This document shows, piece by piece, positions 1 through 6,420 of a stretch of 9,757 nt of DNA. Position numbers and translations under genes: made by a program. The DNA comes from an uncultured Lachnospiraceae bacterium (GTDB taxonomy: Bacteria; Bacillota; Clostridia; Lachnospirales; Lachnospiraceae): the NCBI GenBank assembly GCA_905233835.1, contig CAJOGB010000038.1, positions 1 to 9,757 on the forward strand, read 5' to 3'. Each line of letters starts with the position of its first letter. Position 1 is the first letter of the stretch. Below the pieces are notes generated by a model, which had not been told where the DNA came from, searched no databases, and saw only the letters and a program-made list of their open reading frames with translations.

Positions 1-183
1 AAGATTCGCGATTTTCCCTGCGGATTTTACCTTTTCCACGATATTCGGAATGGTAATTACATCTCCGTATAAGATAAAAATGATTCGGCTGTCGCAGGTT
101 AAACACTTCTCCAAACCGTCATCGTCTTTGATGGCTGCGATAATCGGCGAATCTTCGATGGCTTCTTTAAAATCTTTTTTCAT
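1..183 (-). CDS. glpP: Glycerol-3-phosphate-responsive antiterminator, N-terminal part (gene runs off the left edge)
   Basis: The minus strand from an ATG at 181-183 is open for 61 codons to the window edge and begins MKKDFKEAIEDSPIIAAIKD. The pattern of SPIIAAIKD, then CDSRIIFILYGD, then IPNIVEKVKSAGKIANL matches the start of the GlpP family as I remember it. In that family the protein binds glycerol-3-phosphate and the leader RNA of glycerol-utilisation genes, preventing early termination. The start is supported by a ribosome binding site (GAGGA, about 8 nt upstream) and by a good sigma-A promoter further up. Only about a third of the usual length of roughly 180-190 residues is present, so nothing can be said about the rest. 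The glycerol genes it would control are not in this window. The family call rests on sequence pattern alone. Confidence 0.8.
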   Translation of the reverse strand, partial: MKKDFKEAIEDSPIIAAIKDDDGLEKCLTCDSRIIFILYGDVITIPNIVEKVKSAGKIANL

Positions 184-205
184 AAAAAATATCCTCGTAA
201 ATGGA

Positions 206-234
206 TTGTATCAAATCGTTATTTTCGGTATCAT
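206..234 (+). promoter_or_regulatory. Candidate promoter for azlC-azlD
   Basis: TTGTAT (206-211) and TATCAT (229-234) are separated by 17 nt on the plus strand. The expected start is near 241, about 42 nt before the azlC ATG. The match is weaker than that of the opposing glpP promoter, and the two overlap over 229-238. Other -10 choices in this AT-rich stretch are possible. Confidence 0.4.
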
Positions 235-261
235 TATAGAAGTTTTAAAAATAGTTCGCAA
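233..261 (-). promoter_or_regulatory. Sigma-A-type promoter for the glpP-like gene
   Basis: On the minus strand TTGCGA (256-261) and a perfect TATAAT (233-238) are separated by 17 nt. The expected transcription start lies near 226, giving a 5' leader of about 43 nt before the ATG at 183. The -10 box overlaps the -10 box of the divergent azlC promoter candidate. Confidence 0.65.
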
Positions 262-282
262 GTAAGCGGGTTGGGAGACGCG

Positions 283-993
283 ATGAAAAAGATGCCTGAA
301 TTTAGGGAAGGATTAAAAGACAGTTTGCCCATTGCCATTGGGTATTTTTCCGTTAGTTTTACTTTCGGAATCATGGCGGCATCCGTAGGGATTTCTCCCC
401 TTACCGCAGGAATGATGTCTCTTTTAAATGTAACCAGCGCCGGACAGTTTGCCGGACTGACACTGTTTGCATCTTCAGCGACTTATTTGGAACTTGTTCT
501 TACTCAAATCGTTATTAATCTTCGTTATGCACTCATGTCTTTGACTTTGACACAGAAACTTTCCGAGAAGATGCGTACCCCTCAGAGAATGATTGTTTCC
601 TATGGAGTTACCGATGAAATTTTTGCGGTAGCGGCCACTCGGGAAAAACCATTGACCCTTTCTTATATGTTGGGTTTGGAGTGGTTTCCGATTATAAGTT
701 GGATGACGGGGACAATTTGCGGCGGCGTAGCCAATAATATGCTTCCTGCATCTGTACAGAGCGCCCTTGGAATAGCGCTTTACGGAATGTTTATTGCCAT
801 TGTTCTTCCCGGCGTTGAAGAACAAAAATCGGTGCTGTTTGTTTCGGTTGTTGCACTTGCACTTAGCTGTATGTTTACCTATGTGCCGGTGTTAAACAAG
901 ATTTCTGCCGGATTTGCGATAATTCTGTGTACATTGATTGCTGCCGGGCTGACGGCGGCATTCTTTCCACTAAAGGAGGAGCAGGCGCTATGA
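283..993 (+). CDS. azlC: AzlC family branched-chain amino acid exporter, large subunit
   Basis: This 236-residue, very hydrophobic protein fits the AzlC family in size and pattern. The soluble N-terminus (KMPEFREGLKDSLPIAIGY) runs into a first membrane segment at about residues 14-34. The stretch with TSAGQFAGL, a conserved loop with INLRYALMSL, and several further membrane segments follow. AzlC works with the small AzlD protein in the cytoplasmic membrane to export branched-chain amino acids and analogues such as 4-azaleucine. I place the start at ATG 283, which has GGGAG (273-277) 5 nt upstream. A TTG at 271 in the same frame has no proper site. The gene overlaps azlD by 4 bases (ATGA), typical of this pair. 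No Lrp/AzlB-type regulator is adjacent. The exact substrate is not known from sequence. Confidence 0.9.
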   Translation: MKKMPEFREGLKDSLPIAIGYFSVSFTFGIMAASVGISPLTAGMMSLLNVTSAGQFAGLTLFASSATYLELVLTQIVINLRYALMSLTLTQKLSEKMRTPQRMIVSYGVTDEIFAVAATREKPLTLSYMLGLEWFPIISWMTGTICGGVANNMLPASVQSALGIALYGMFIAIVLPGVEEQKSVLFVSVVALALSCMFTYVPVLNKISAGFAIILCTLIAAGLTAAFFPLKEEQAL

Positions 994-1292
994 TGATAAA
1001 ATATATTTTCCTGATGGCGATTACAACGTATCTCATTCGTATGTTGCCGCTTACCTTGTTTCAAAAAGAGATAAAAAACAAATATATAAAAAGAGTGTTG
1101 TATTATACGCCCTACGCATGCCTTACGGCCATGACGGTGCCTGCTATTTTTTACAGCACAAGCAGCGTGCTAAGTGCTTTGGCGGGCTTTGCGGTTGCCC
1201 TTGTTTTGGGATACCAAAAGAAGAGCCTGCCTAAGGTGGCAATCTTTGCCTGTGTAACCGTTTTTCTTGTTGAACGACTAATGGGGTTGTAA
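990..1292 (+). CDS. azlD: AzlD family small subunit of branched-chain amino acid exporter
   Basis: This 100-residue membrane protein has three to four hydrophobic segments and the family hallmark TYLIRMLP at about residues 13-20, then a short charged loop (KEIKNKYIKR) and a YYTPYACLTAM segment. It is the usual partner of AzlC, together forming an amino acid exporter in the cytoplasmic membrane. The frame is open further upstream, but AAGGAGGA at 973-980 sits 9 nt before ATG 990. That ATG overlaps the azlC stop codon as ATGA, so translation is probably coupled. A second ATG follows directly at 993. No clear terminator was found in the 77 bases before the next gene. Confidence 0.88.
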   Translation: MMIKYIFLMAITTYLIRMLPLTLFQKEIKNKYIKRVLYYTPYACLTAMTVPAIFYSTSSVLSALAGFAVALVLGYQKKSLPKVAIFACVTVFLVERLMGL

Positions 1293-1305
1293 TGTGGAAA
1301 AGTAC

Positions 1306-1335
1306 TTGAAAATGTGGTCAGATATGGACTAAAAT
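1306..1335 (+). promoter_or_regulatory. Candidate promoter for the chemoreceptor gene
   Basis: TTGAAA (1306-1311) and TAAAAT (1330-1335) are 18 nt apart, about 35 nt before the start codon. A weak flagellar-sigma-like -10 (CAGATAT, 1319-1325) lies in the same place, but no matching TAAA -35 is seen at the right distance. Sigma-A use is therefore the better reading. Confidence 0.4.
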
Positions 1336-1369
1336 AAAAGAAGAAAATTTATTTGGGGAGGGTAAAAGG

Positions 1370-3442
1370 ATGTCTACAAAAAAATCTAAAAGCACAACTG
1401 GAATTGGCATCAGACTAAAGTTGGTTATCATCTTTCTGGCGCTAAGTATTATTCCGATGTTGGTAATTACTTTATTGTTAACCCAGACATTAAAAACAAA
1501 TGTTGTTGATTTGCAGACAGAGCTTGCATCGCAGACATTGAAAACTGCGGACAAAGAGCTTATAAGCATGGTGGATGAGACCTTTGTTGGTGTAGATTTG
1601 TTATCCAGAAACACGACATTGTCCGACGCGCTCGTTGACCCAAGCGAGCAGAATATGGCTTGGGCGAAGGCAGAAATTGTAAACGCTGACAAGGGCTTTG
1701 CTAACGACGGCCTGATGTTTGTATACGGTATGGATTGTATGCAGATTGTACGTGCGGATGACGGGGCGCTAAATGATATCTCTGAAAGAGAATATGCAAA
1801 GCAGTCTGTAGCCGGTACTAAATATATTTCAGATGTTACCATCAGTAAGGCAACCGGTGAACCAAATATATATATGGCTGATCCGATGTACAACGAAGCC
1901 GGAGATGTTGTAGGTGGTGTGGCAAGATCTGCAACATTGACTACGTTATCCGCTAAGCTTGCTGAATTAGATACGGATTATACAGATATTACTATTTTGG
2001 ATCGGTCAGGAAATTTGGCTGCAACAACAGAATCTCAGTATGATTTGAATTCCGGTGAAATTATCGATTTATCCGGGGAAGAAGTTTACCAGTTGTCGCA
2101 GGCAAACGGAAGCGGTATGGAAGTTACCACGCATAACGGTAAAAAGGTGTTGATGTCTTATTTAAAGAATGACACCATCGGTTGGACGACTGTTATATTT
2201 ACCGATTATGATTATGTGATGTCCGCCTATAATAAGAGCTTGGCAAATGCGCTTATAATTTTAGCGATTGCCGTTGTGTTAGTTATTCTATTTGGATATG
2301 GATTTGCGTCTTCACTTGCAAAACCTATTGTTAAGGTAAAAGAATTTGCAACCACATTGGCATCCGGAGACTTTACCGCAAAGCCCCTTAAGATTCGTCG
2401 TAACGATGAAATCGGAGCGATGGCAACCTCTTTGAATGAGATGTACTACAACAATTCGGATGTTATCCGAAATATCGGAAACGGATCCCATCAGGTATCT
2501 GAATCTTCAACAGAACTTGCGGGAACATCCAATACACTTTTGGAGCGCTTTAAAGATGTGGCAGAGTCCATGCAGCGTGTAAATGATGCGATGACAAATA
2601 CCGGTGCTGCAACAGAGCAGGTATCCGCTTCTGCAAATGAAGTAAACGAATCTGTTGAAAAACTTGCCGAAGAGACAAGAAATACGAAACAGGAAGTTGT
2701 TGCCATTAAGAATAAGGCAGCAGACATTGAACGTGAAGGTAGAGAATCATCCGAGCATGCTCTTTCCATTGCCAGAGAACGTGGTAAGGAATTGGAAGAA
2801 GCTACAGAGGCTGCAAAGGTTGTTTCTGAAATTTCTACAATGGCAGATTCTATTTCTGAAATTGCAAGCCAGATTAACCTCCTTTCATTAAACGCTTCTA
2901 TCGAGGCAGCCCGGGCCGGCGAACATGGTCGTGGATTTGCTGTTGTAGCAGGCGAGATTAATACACTTGCAGAGCAGACAAAGAATGCGGTTGATCAGAT
3001 TCAGGGAACGGTTGATCAGATTCAAAAAGCGTTTGATCAGTTGTCATTTTCTTCTGCATCTCTCTTAGAGTTCATGAGAGAAACGGTTGCACCGGATTAC
3101 GAGAAGTTTATTTCTATCGGTCAGGAATACGGTTCCGATGCGCAGAAGTTCGGTGATTTGGCAGATAATATTTCCGAGATGGTTCGCTACATTTCCGAGT
3201 CTATGGAGCAGGTAAATGCAGCGGTTGCGGAAATCGCAGAGAGTGCTACAAATACAGCTACATCTTCAGCTGAGGTTACTGATACGATTAACCAGGCGGG
3301 CGAGATGATGGGACGTATGAACGATATGGCAAGTGACTCACAGGATGTATCCAGCCACTTGGATGAGATTGTTCAGAGATTCAAATTATCCGAGGAAGCT
3401 CCTGCAGATGCAGTTGTTGAAGAACAGCTTACGGAAGAATAA
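1370..3442 (+). CDS. Methyl-accepting chemotaxis protein with Cache sensor, HAMP and signalling domain
   Basis: A complete 690-residue chemoreceptor. Membrane helix 1 lies at about residues 16-39. An extracellular double-Cache-type sensor follows at about 45-285, with the typical run YISDVTISKATGEPNIY and then G-D-V-V-G-G-V at about 152-184. Membrane helix 2 is at about 293-314, HAMP at about 315-368 and the cytoplasmic coiled-coil signalling domain at about 370-672. The hairpin tip is clear at about 496-527 (QINLLSLNASIEAARAGE, then GRGFAVVA) and is where CheA and CheW bind. The receptor would sit in the membrane and set CheA kinase activity according to a small ligand, which cannot be predicted here. 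The start has GGGGAGG 8 nt upstream (1355-1361). The C-terminal arm carries a DYEKF...GQEYGSDAQKF stretch (about 576-593) that I recall from other Firmicutes receptors. The last 15 or so residues are acidic with no obvious tethering peptide. No other chemotaxis genes are nearby, so this is an orphan receptor. Confidence 0.95.
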   Translation: MSTKKSKSTTGIGIRLKLVIIFLALSIIPMLVITLLLTQTLKTNVVDLQTELASQTLKTADKELISMVDETFVGVDLLSRNTTLSDALVDPSEQNMAWAKAEIVNADKGFANDGLMFVYGMDCMQIVRADDGALNDISEREYAKQSVAGTKYISDVTISKATGEPNIYMADPMYNEAGDVVGGVARSATLTTLSAKLAELDTDYTDITILDRSGNLAATTESQYDLNSGEIIDLSGEEVYQLSQANGSGMEVTTHNGKKVLMSYLKNDTIGWTTVIFTDYDYVMSAYNKSLANALIILAIAVVLVILFGYGFASSLAKPIVKVKEFATTLASGDFTAKPLKIRRNDEIGAMATSLNEMYYNNSDVIRNIGNGSHQVSESSTELAGTSNTLLERFKDVAESMQRVNDAMTNTGAATEQVSASANEVNESVEKLAEETRNTKQEVVAIKNKAADIEREGRESSEHALSIARERGKELEEATEAAKVVSEISTMADSISEIASQINLLSLNASIEAARAGEHGRGFAVVAGEINTLAEQTKNAVDQIQGTVDQIQKAFDQLSFSSASLLEFMRETVAPDYEKFISIGQEYGSDAQKFGDLADNISEMVRYISESMEQVNAAVAEIAESATNTATSSAEVTDTINQAGEMMGRMNDMASDSQDVSSHLDEIVQRFKLSEEAPADAVVEEQLTEE

Positions 3443-3460
3443 AAGAATTCAAACCATAAC

Positions 3461-3494
3461 AAAAGGTTCCAAAGAGTATTCTTTGGAACCTTTT
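3461..3494. terminator. Bidirectional intrinsic terminator between convergent genes
   Basis: A perfect 14-bp inverted repeat (AAAAGGTTCCAAAG at 3461-3474 and its complement at 3481-3494) encloses a 6-nt loop. The plus strand ends in a run of T for the chemoreceptor. The minus strand reads CCTTTTGTT for the kinase, whose stop codon is 14 nt away. It lies between two converging genes, so it can stop transcription from both sides. Confidence 0.92.
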
Positions 3495-3507
3495 TATATG
3501 TATAAAA

Positions 3508-4428
3508 CTAAACTTCGATATCAAATTCTTCCGGTAAAAATCTTGGGCAAACATTTTCTTTGGTGGCGATAACGGATGCTGCCAGTCGGGTCCCGATCTT
3601 ACAAGCATCTTCCAAACTCTTATGATAGGTAAGTCCCATGGACACTCCTGCAAAGAAAGCATCCCCTGCACCGGTGGTGTCGATGACCTGAACACTCTTT
3701 GCTTCCACGTAACCGGATTCACCTTCTAAGGTGGCATATACGGATCCGCGGTTTCCTAAGGTAACCACCATCATAGGAATTTGTGCCAGTTTTAATTTCT
3801 GAACCAGAATCTCTCTAAGACCCTCCGGAGTCTTATCGTCGTATTCATCGGAGAAGAAGATACCGGCTTCCTGTTCGTTACATACGAAACATGCCGTCTG
3901 CTTTAATAAATCTCTTCGTTCTACAGCAATCGTCATATTGGATACTGCGGCATAAACTTTTTTGTTATACTTTTCCGCCAAACTAAATACGCGTTTTAGG
4001 ATTTCTTTATCCATATCGAATTCGATAATGATGCTGTCACAGTTTCCGATGATTTCATCTCCCTGCTCGTCCAAAATCGTGGCGATTTCGGAAAGATCCG
4101 GGCGATTGGAAATGGAAGCCACCACATCTCCGGAATTATCAAAAATCGCAAGCCAAGATCCCAGTCCGTCTTTTACCTTTCGCACATAGTCTACGTTAAC
4201 TTTATGTTTGGAGAGTTTGTTTATGACATCTTCTCCGATACCACTTTCATCCACCACGCTGACAAAGGTGGGGCGAAGTTCCACGTTGGCGATATCCTCC
4301 GCGATGTTTCTGGCCACGCCGCCGTGAACCTGCATGACGCGTCCTACGTTTCGCCCGGCGGGAATATACTGCATCAAAGGATGACCTTTAATATCAACAA
4401 ATACCGCTCCGATAACTACAATACCCAT
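3508..4428 (-). CDS. PfkB/ribokinase family carbohydrate or nucleoside kinase, pseudouridine-kinase-like
   Basis: The 306-residue protein has the family layout. The N-terminal strand is MGIVVIGAVFVDIKG, the first signature is HGGVARNIAEDIANV (about residues 35-49), the NxxE motif is at N184-E187, and the second signature is DTTGAGDAFFAGV (250-262) with D256 as the catalytic base. Such enzymes phosphorylate a sugar or nucleoside with ATP in the cytoplasm. GGVARNIA, the SWLAIFDNSGDVVASI stretch (91-106) and GESGY (236-240) resemble the E. coli pseudouridine kinase PsuK/YeiC as I recall it, so this substrate is a fair guess. No psuG glycosidase is adjacent, and other substrates remain open. I chose ATG 4426-4428 because AAAGGA lies 6 nt upstream. 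An in-frame ATG at 4441-4443 has no ribosome binding site. The gene appears monocistronic, between the hpf terminator and the bidirectional terminator. Confidence 0.88.
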   Translation of the reverse strand: MGIVVIGAVFVDIKGHPLMQYIPAGRNVGRVMQVHGGVARNIAEDIANVELRPTFVSVVDESGIGEDVINKLSKHKVNVDYVRKVKDGLGSWLAIFDNSGDVVASISNRPDLSEIATILDEQGDEIIGNCDSIIIEFDMDKEILKRVFSLAEKYNKKVYAAVSNMTIAVERRDLLKQTACFVCNEQEAGIFFSDEYDDKTPEGLREILVQKLKLAQIPMMVVTLGNRGSVYATLEGESGYVEAKSVQVIDTTGAGDAFFAGVSMGLTYHKSLEDACKIGTRLAASVIATKENVCPRFLPEEFDIEV

Positions 4429-4475
4429 AGGATTTCCTTTCATATACAAAAATGAATTTGATTTCTTAGGAGCAC

Positions 4476-4481
4476 ATTATA
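4476..4481 (-). promoter_or_regulatory. Candidate -10 element of the PfkB kinase promoter
   Basis: A perfect TATAAT on the minus strand lies 47 nt before the start codon. No good -35 box is found at 16-18 nt: that position holds the pyrimidine run of the hpf terminator. The promoter may be weak or need an activator. Confidence 0.4.
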
Positions 4482-4493
4482 CACCAAAATAAG

Positions 4494-4524
4494 AAAAAAA
4501 GAGAGCCTGCATTTGCAAGCCCTC
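4494..4524 (-). terminator. Intrinsic terminator of hpf
   Basis: On the minus strand GAGGGCTTGC and GCAGGCTCTC form a 10-bp stem with two G-U pairs and an AAAT loop, followed by seven T. It lies 24 nt after the hpf stop codon and just before the kinase -10 element. Confidence 0.87.
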
Positions 4525-4548
4525 TTGAAATAGTATAAATATGATATT

Positions 4549-5079
4549 TTAGAACTCCGGTTCAATGAGACCGTAGGTGTTTCCACGTCTCTTATAAACA
4601 ACGTTTACTTCGTCTGTCTCGGCATTTCTGAATACGAAGAAGTTATGTCCCAAAAGTTCCATCTGTACACATGCATCTTCCGGATACATTGGCTTCATGC
4701 CAAATTTCTTTGAACGAATAATCTGAATCTCCTCTTCATCCTCATCTGCTTTTGAGATGAACTCGTCTGCGAAGAATTCTCCCGGTTCCTGCTGACGGGA
4801 AATAATCTTATTTCGATATTTCTTCATCTGGCGTTCAATGACTTCTTCCACCAAATCAATGGATACGTACATGTCATTGGAAACCTGTTCGGAACGAATG
4901 ATATTTCCTTTTACGGGAATGGTAACCTCGATCTTCTGGCGTTCTTTCTCAACACTAAGGGTAACATTTGCTTGTGTGTCTTCTGTAAAGTATTTATTTA
5001 ACTTGGATAATTTCTCCTCTACAGCTTCTTTCAATCCATCCGTTAACTCGATATTTCTTCCGGTAATTTTAATCTTCAT
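4549..5079 (-). CDS. hpf: Long-form ribosome hibernation promoting factor
   Basis: The 176-residue product has both domains of the long form (also called RaiA or YfiA in annotations). The N-terminal S30AE fold occupies about residues 1-100 (MKIKITGRNIELTDGLKEAV, with the basic helix IERQMKKYRNKI). An acidic linker with ADEDEEE (about 111-117) follows. The C-terminal dimerisation domain runs from about 120 to 175 (KKFGMKPMYPEDACVQMELL, then NVVYKRRGNTYGLIEP). In Firmicutes the long form alone pairs 70S ribosomes into inactive 100S dimers in slow growth or stress. The start has AAAGGGG 9 nt upstream. The gene is single, with its own strong promoter, a structured leader of about 98 nt and its own terminator. 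Confidence 0.96.
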   Translation of the reverse strand: MKIKITGRNIELTDGLKEAVEEKLSKLNKYFTEDTQANVTLSVEKERQKIEVTIPVKGNIIRSEQVSNDMYVSIDLVEEVIERQMKKYRNKIISRQQEPGEFFADEFISKADEDEEEIQIIRSKKFGMKPMYPEDACVQMELLGHNFFVFRNAETDEVNVVYKRRGNTYGLIEPEF

Positions 5080-5177
5080 GATGTTTAACCCCTTTAAATA
5101 AAATTTATCAAAGGTATGGTCCTTCTCCTTTCTATGTATTGCTTCGTAAAGAAGCGAAACAAAACCCCCTTTGATAT
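5080..5177 (-). promoter_or_regulatory. Structured 5' leader of hpf, possible RNA switch
   Basis: If transcription starts about 7 nt after the -10 box, the hpf mRNA begins AUAUCAAAGG. Its first bases (5168-5176) can form a 9-bp stem with CCUUUGAUA at 5106-5114, enclosing a small hairpin with GCUUC and GAAGC arms (5141-5155). The same CCUUUGAUA arm can instead pair with AAAGG (5091-5095) of the hpf ribosome binding site. The two pairings exclude each other, which is the layout of a translational on/off switch. RNA motifs upstream of raiA/hpf genes have been reported in Firmicutes; I cannot say whether this is one of them. Both pairings are seen in the sequence; the switching is inference. Confidence 0.4.
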
Positions 5178-5183
5178 GAAATA

Positions 5184-5211
5184 ATTATATCATATTATTG
5201 ACTTACTTCAA
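5184..5211 (-). promoter_or_regulatory. Strong promoter of hpf, with extended -10
   Basis: On the minus strand TTGAAG (5206-5211) and a perfect TATAAT (5184-5189) are 16 nt apart. TGA directly before the -10 box makes it an extended -10. The expected transcript start is near 5177. It points away from the operon promoter at 5259-5287. Confidence 0.7.
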
Positions 5212-5258
5212 TGAAAATTATCTGACAAATTAACAAAAAAGAGGAAAGATTTTCTACC

Positions 5259-5287
5259 TTTACAAAAGCAAAAACAACGCTTATAGT
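5259..5287 (+). promoter_or_regulatory. Candidate promoter of the hydrolase-dehydrogenase-glycosidase-lipid kinase operon
   Basis: TTTACA (5259-5264) and TATAGT (5282-5287) are separated by 17 nt, ending 30 nt before the start codon at 5318. It is the only clear promoter upstream of the four tightly packed plus-strand genes. Confidence 0.5.
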
Positions 5288-5317
5288 TAAAAATAAGGGA
5301 AAAGAAGGGGGGATAAT

Positions 5318-6412
5318 ATGAAAAAACAGCTTGCTTTACCTTTTCGAATTCTAAAGTGGATCGTTGTTACGATTCTTATTCTTATTGCTGTCGCATTTTT
5401 ATTCCTTGGATTTTTGACATTAATCGAATATCGACCGGATGATGTGGAAACCGTTGTTCCGGAGGCTTCCGTAAGCGGAGAGAAAAAGACGTTGTCCGTC
5501 GGGGATGATGTGGGTATTGTAACCTGGAATATCGGTTACTGCGGGCTTTCCGAAACTGCCGACTTTTTTATGGATGGTGGAAAAGCGGTACAATCCCAGG
5601 ACAAGGAATCTGTTTTAAATAACCTTTCTTCTATGGAAGACGTTTTGGAATCTATAAACCCGGATGTAATGTACATTCAGGAAATCGATGTAGATTCCAC
5701 CCGTACCTACGGAATCGATGAGACAAAGGATTTTAAGGAAAGATTTGCAGAATATTCTACGGCATTTGCCAAGAACTTTGATGTGTTCTTTATTCCCTAT
5801 CCCATTCCGCCTATGGGACGTATGGAAGCGGGCATCCAGACTTTAAGCAAATATGAGATTTCTTCAGCAGAGAGAATCGCACTGCCAAGTCCTTTTTCTT
5901 GGCCTTCTCGTGTTGGAAACTTAAAGCGTTGTCTTTTGGTATCTCGTGTACCTGTAGAAGGAACCGATAAAGAGTTTGTTTTTGTAAACCTTCATTTGGA
6001 GGCTTATGACGACGGTGCGGGAAAAGTAGCCCAGACGGCGCTTCTTGCCAACTTTGTTCAGGAAGAATACGAAAAAGGAAATTACGTGGTGGCCGGCGGA
6101 GATTTCAATCAGACCTTCTCCAATGTGGACACTTCCGTATATCCTGTTTTGGGAGAAGATTACTGGCAGGCAGGCCTTATCAATACAGAGGACTTTGCGG
6201 AGGGCTGGCAGTTTGAAATGGATACCACCCATCCCACCTGTCGCTCTTTGGATAAACCCTATGCCGGTCATACGGGAGATTTCCAGTTCTATATGTTGGA
6301 CGGATTTATTGTATCGAAGAACTTAAAGGTGGATCGTATCGAAACCATTGATCAGGAATTTAAAAACACAGATCATAACCCTGTATATTTAAAGGTGATT
6401 ATTGAGGAATAA
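5318..6412 (+). CDS. Membrane-anchored endonuclease/exonuclease/phosphatase family hydrolase
   Basis: The 364-residue protein starts with a basic stretch and one membrane helix (about residues 13-36), with no cleavage site I would trust. The catalytic domain is therefore probably tethered on the outer face. It has the EEP fold shared by exonuclease III, DNase I, sphingomyelinases and inositol-phosphate phosphatases. Motifs in order are VTWNIGY (68-74, N71), YIQEID (119-124, metal-binding E122), NLHLEAY (224-230, H226), GGDFNQ (260-265, D262 and N264) and TDHNPVY (351-357, D352-H353). All expected active-site residues are present, so it should be active on a phosphodiester or phosphomonoester. 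The substrate cannot be read from sequence, and membrane anchoring argues against DNA repair. AAGGGGGG stands about 5 nt before the ATG. It is the first gene of the operon, ending 8 nt before the next. Confidence 0.88.
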   Translation: MKKQLALPFRILKWIVVTILILIAVAFLFLGFLTLIEYRPDDVETVVPEASVSGEKKTLSVGDDVGIVTWNIGYCGLSETADFFMDGGKAVQSQDKESVLNNLSSMEDVLESINPDVMYIQEIDVDSTRTYGIDETKDFKERFAEYSTAFAKNFDVFFIPYPIPPMGRMEAGIQTLSKYEISSAERIALPSPFSWPSRVGNLKRCLLVSRVPVEGTDKEFVFVNLHLEAYDDGAGKVAQTALLANFVQEEYEKGNYVVAGGDFNQTFSNVDTSVYPVLGEDYWQAGLINTEDFAEGWQFEMDTTHPTCRSLDKPYAGHTGDFQFYMLDGFIVSKNLKVDRIETIDQEFKNTDHNPVYLKVIIEE

Positions 6413-6420
6413 TAAGTAGT

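Noticed and set aside
50..265. Plus-strand open frame of 71 codons at the left edge
   Set aside because: It lies opposite the glpP-like start and its promoter, has no recognisable family and no good ribosome binding site. The minus-strand reading is clearly the real gene.
1318..1893. Long minus-strand open frame (191 codons) opposite the chemoreceptor
   Set aside because: It is antisense to the Cache sensor region of an unmistakable receptor. Its protein is serine-rich and without family features, typical of shadow frames.
2988..3024. Direct repeat of 16 bases (CGGTTGATCAGATTCA) with a 21-base period
   Set aside because: It encodes two consecutive seven-residue turns (VDQIQ) of the chemoreceptor coiled coil. 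Heptad periodicity explains it, and the alignment with the family shows no insertion.
3429..3722. Minus-strand open frame of 97 codons overlapping the terminator and the kinase 3' end
   Set aside because: It runs through the bidirectional terminator and overlaps the kinase in another frame, with no family signal.
5106..5135. Possible leader peptide in the hpf 5' leader after AAGGAG
   Set aside because: The only frames nearby would need ATA or a distant TTG as start and give five to seven codons. There is no run of regulatory codons, so it is not supported.
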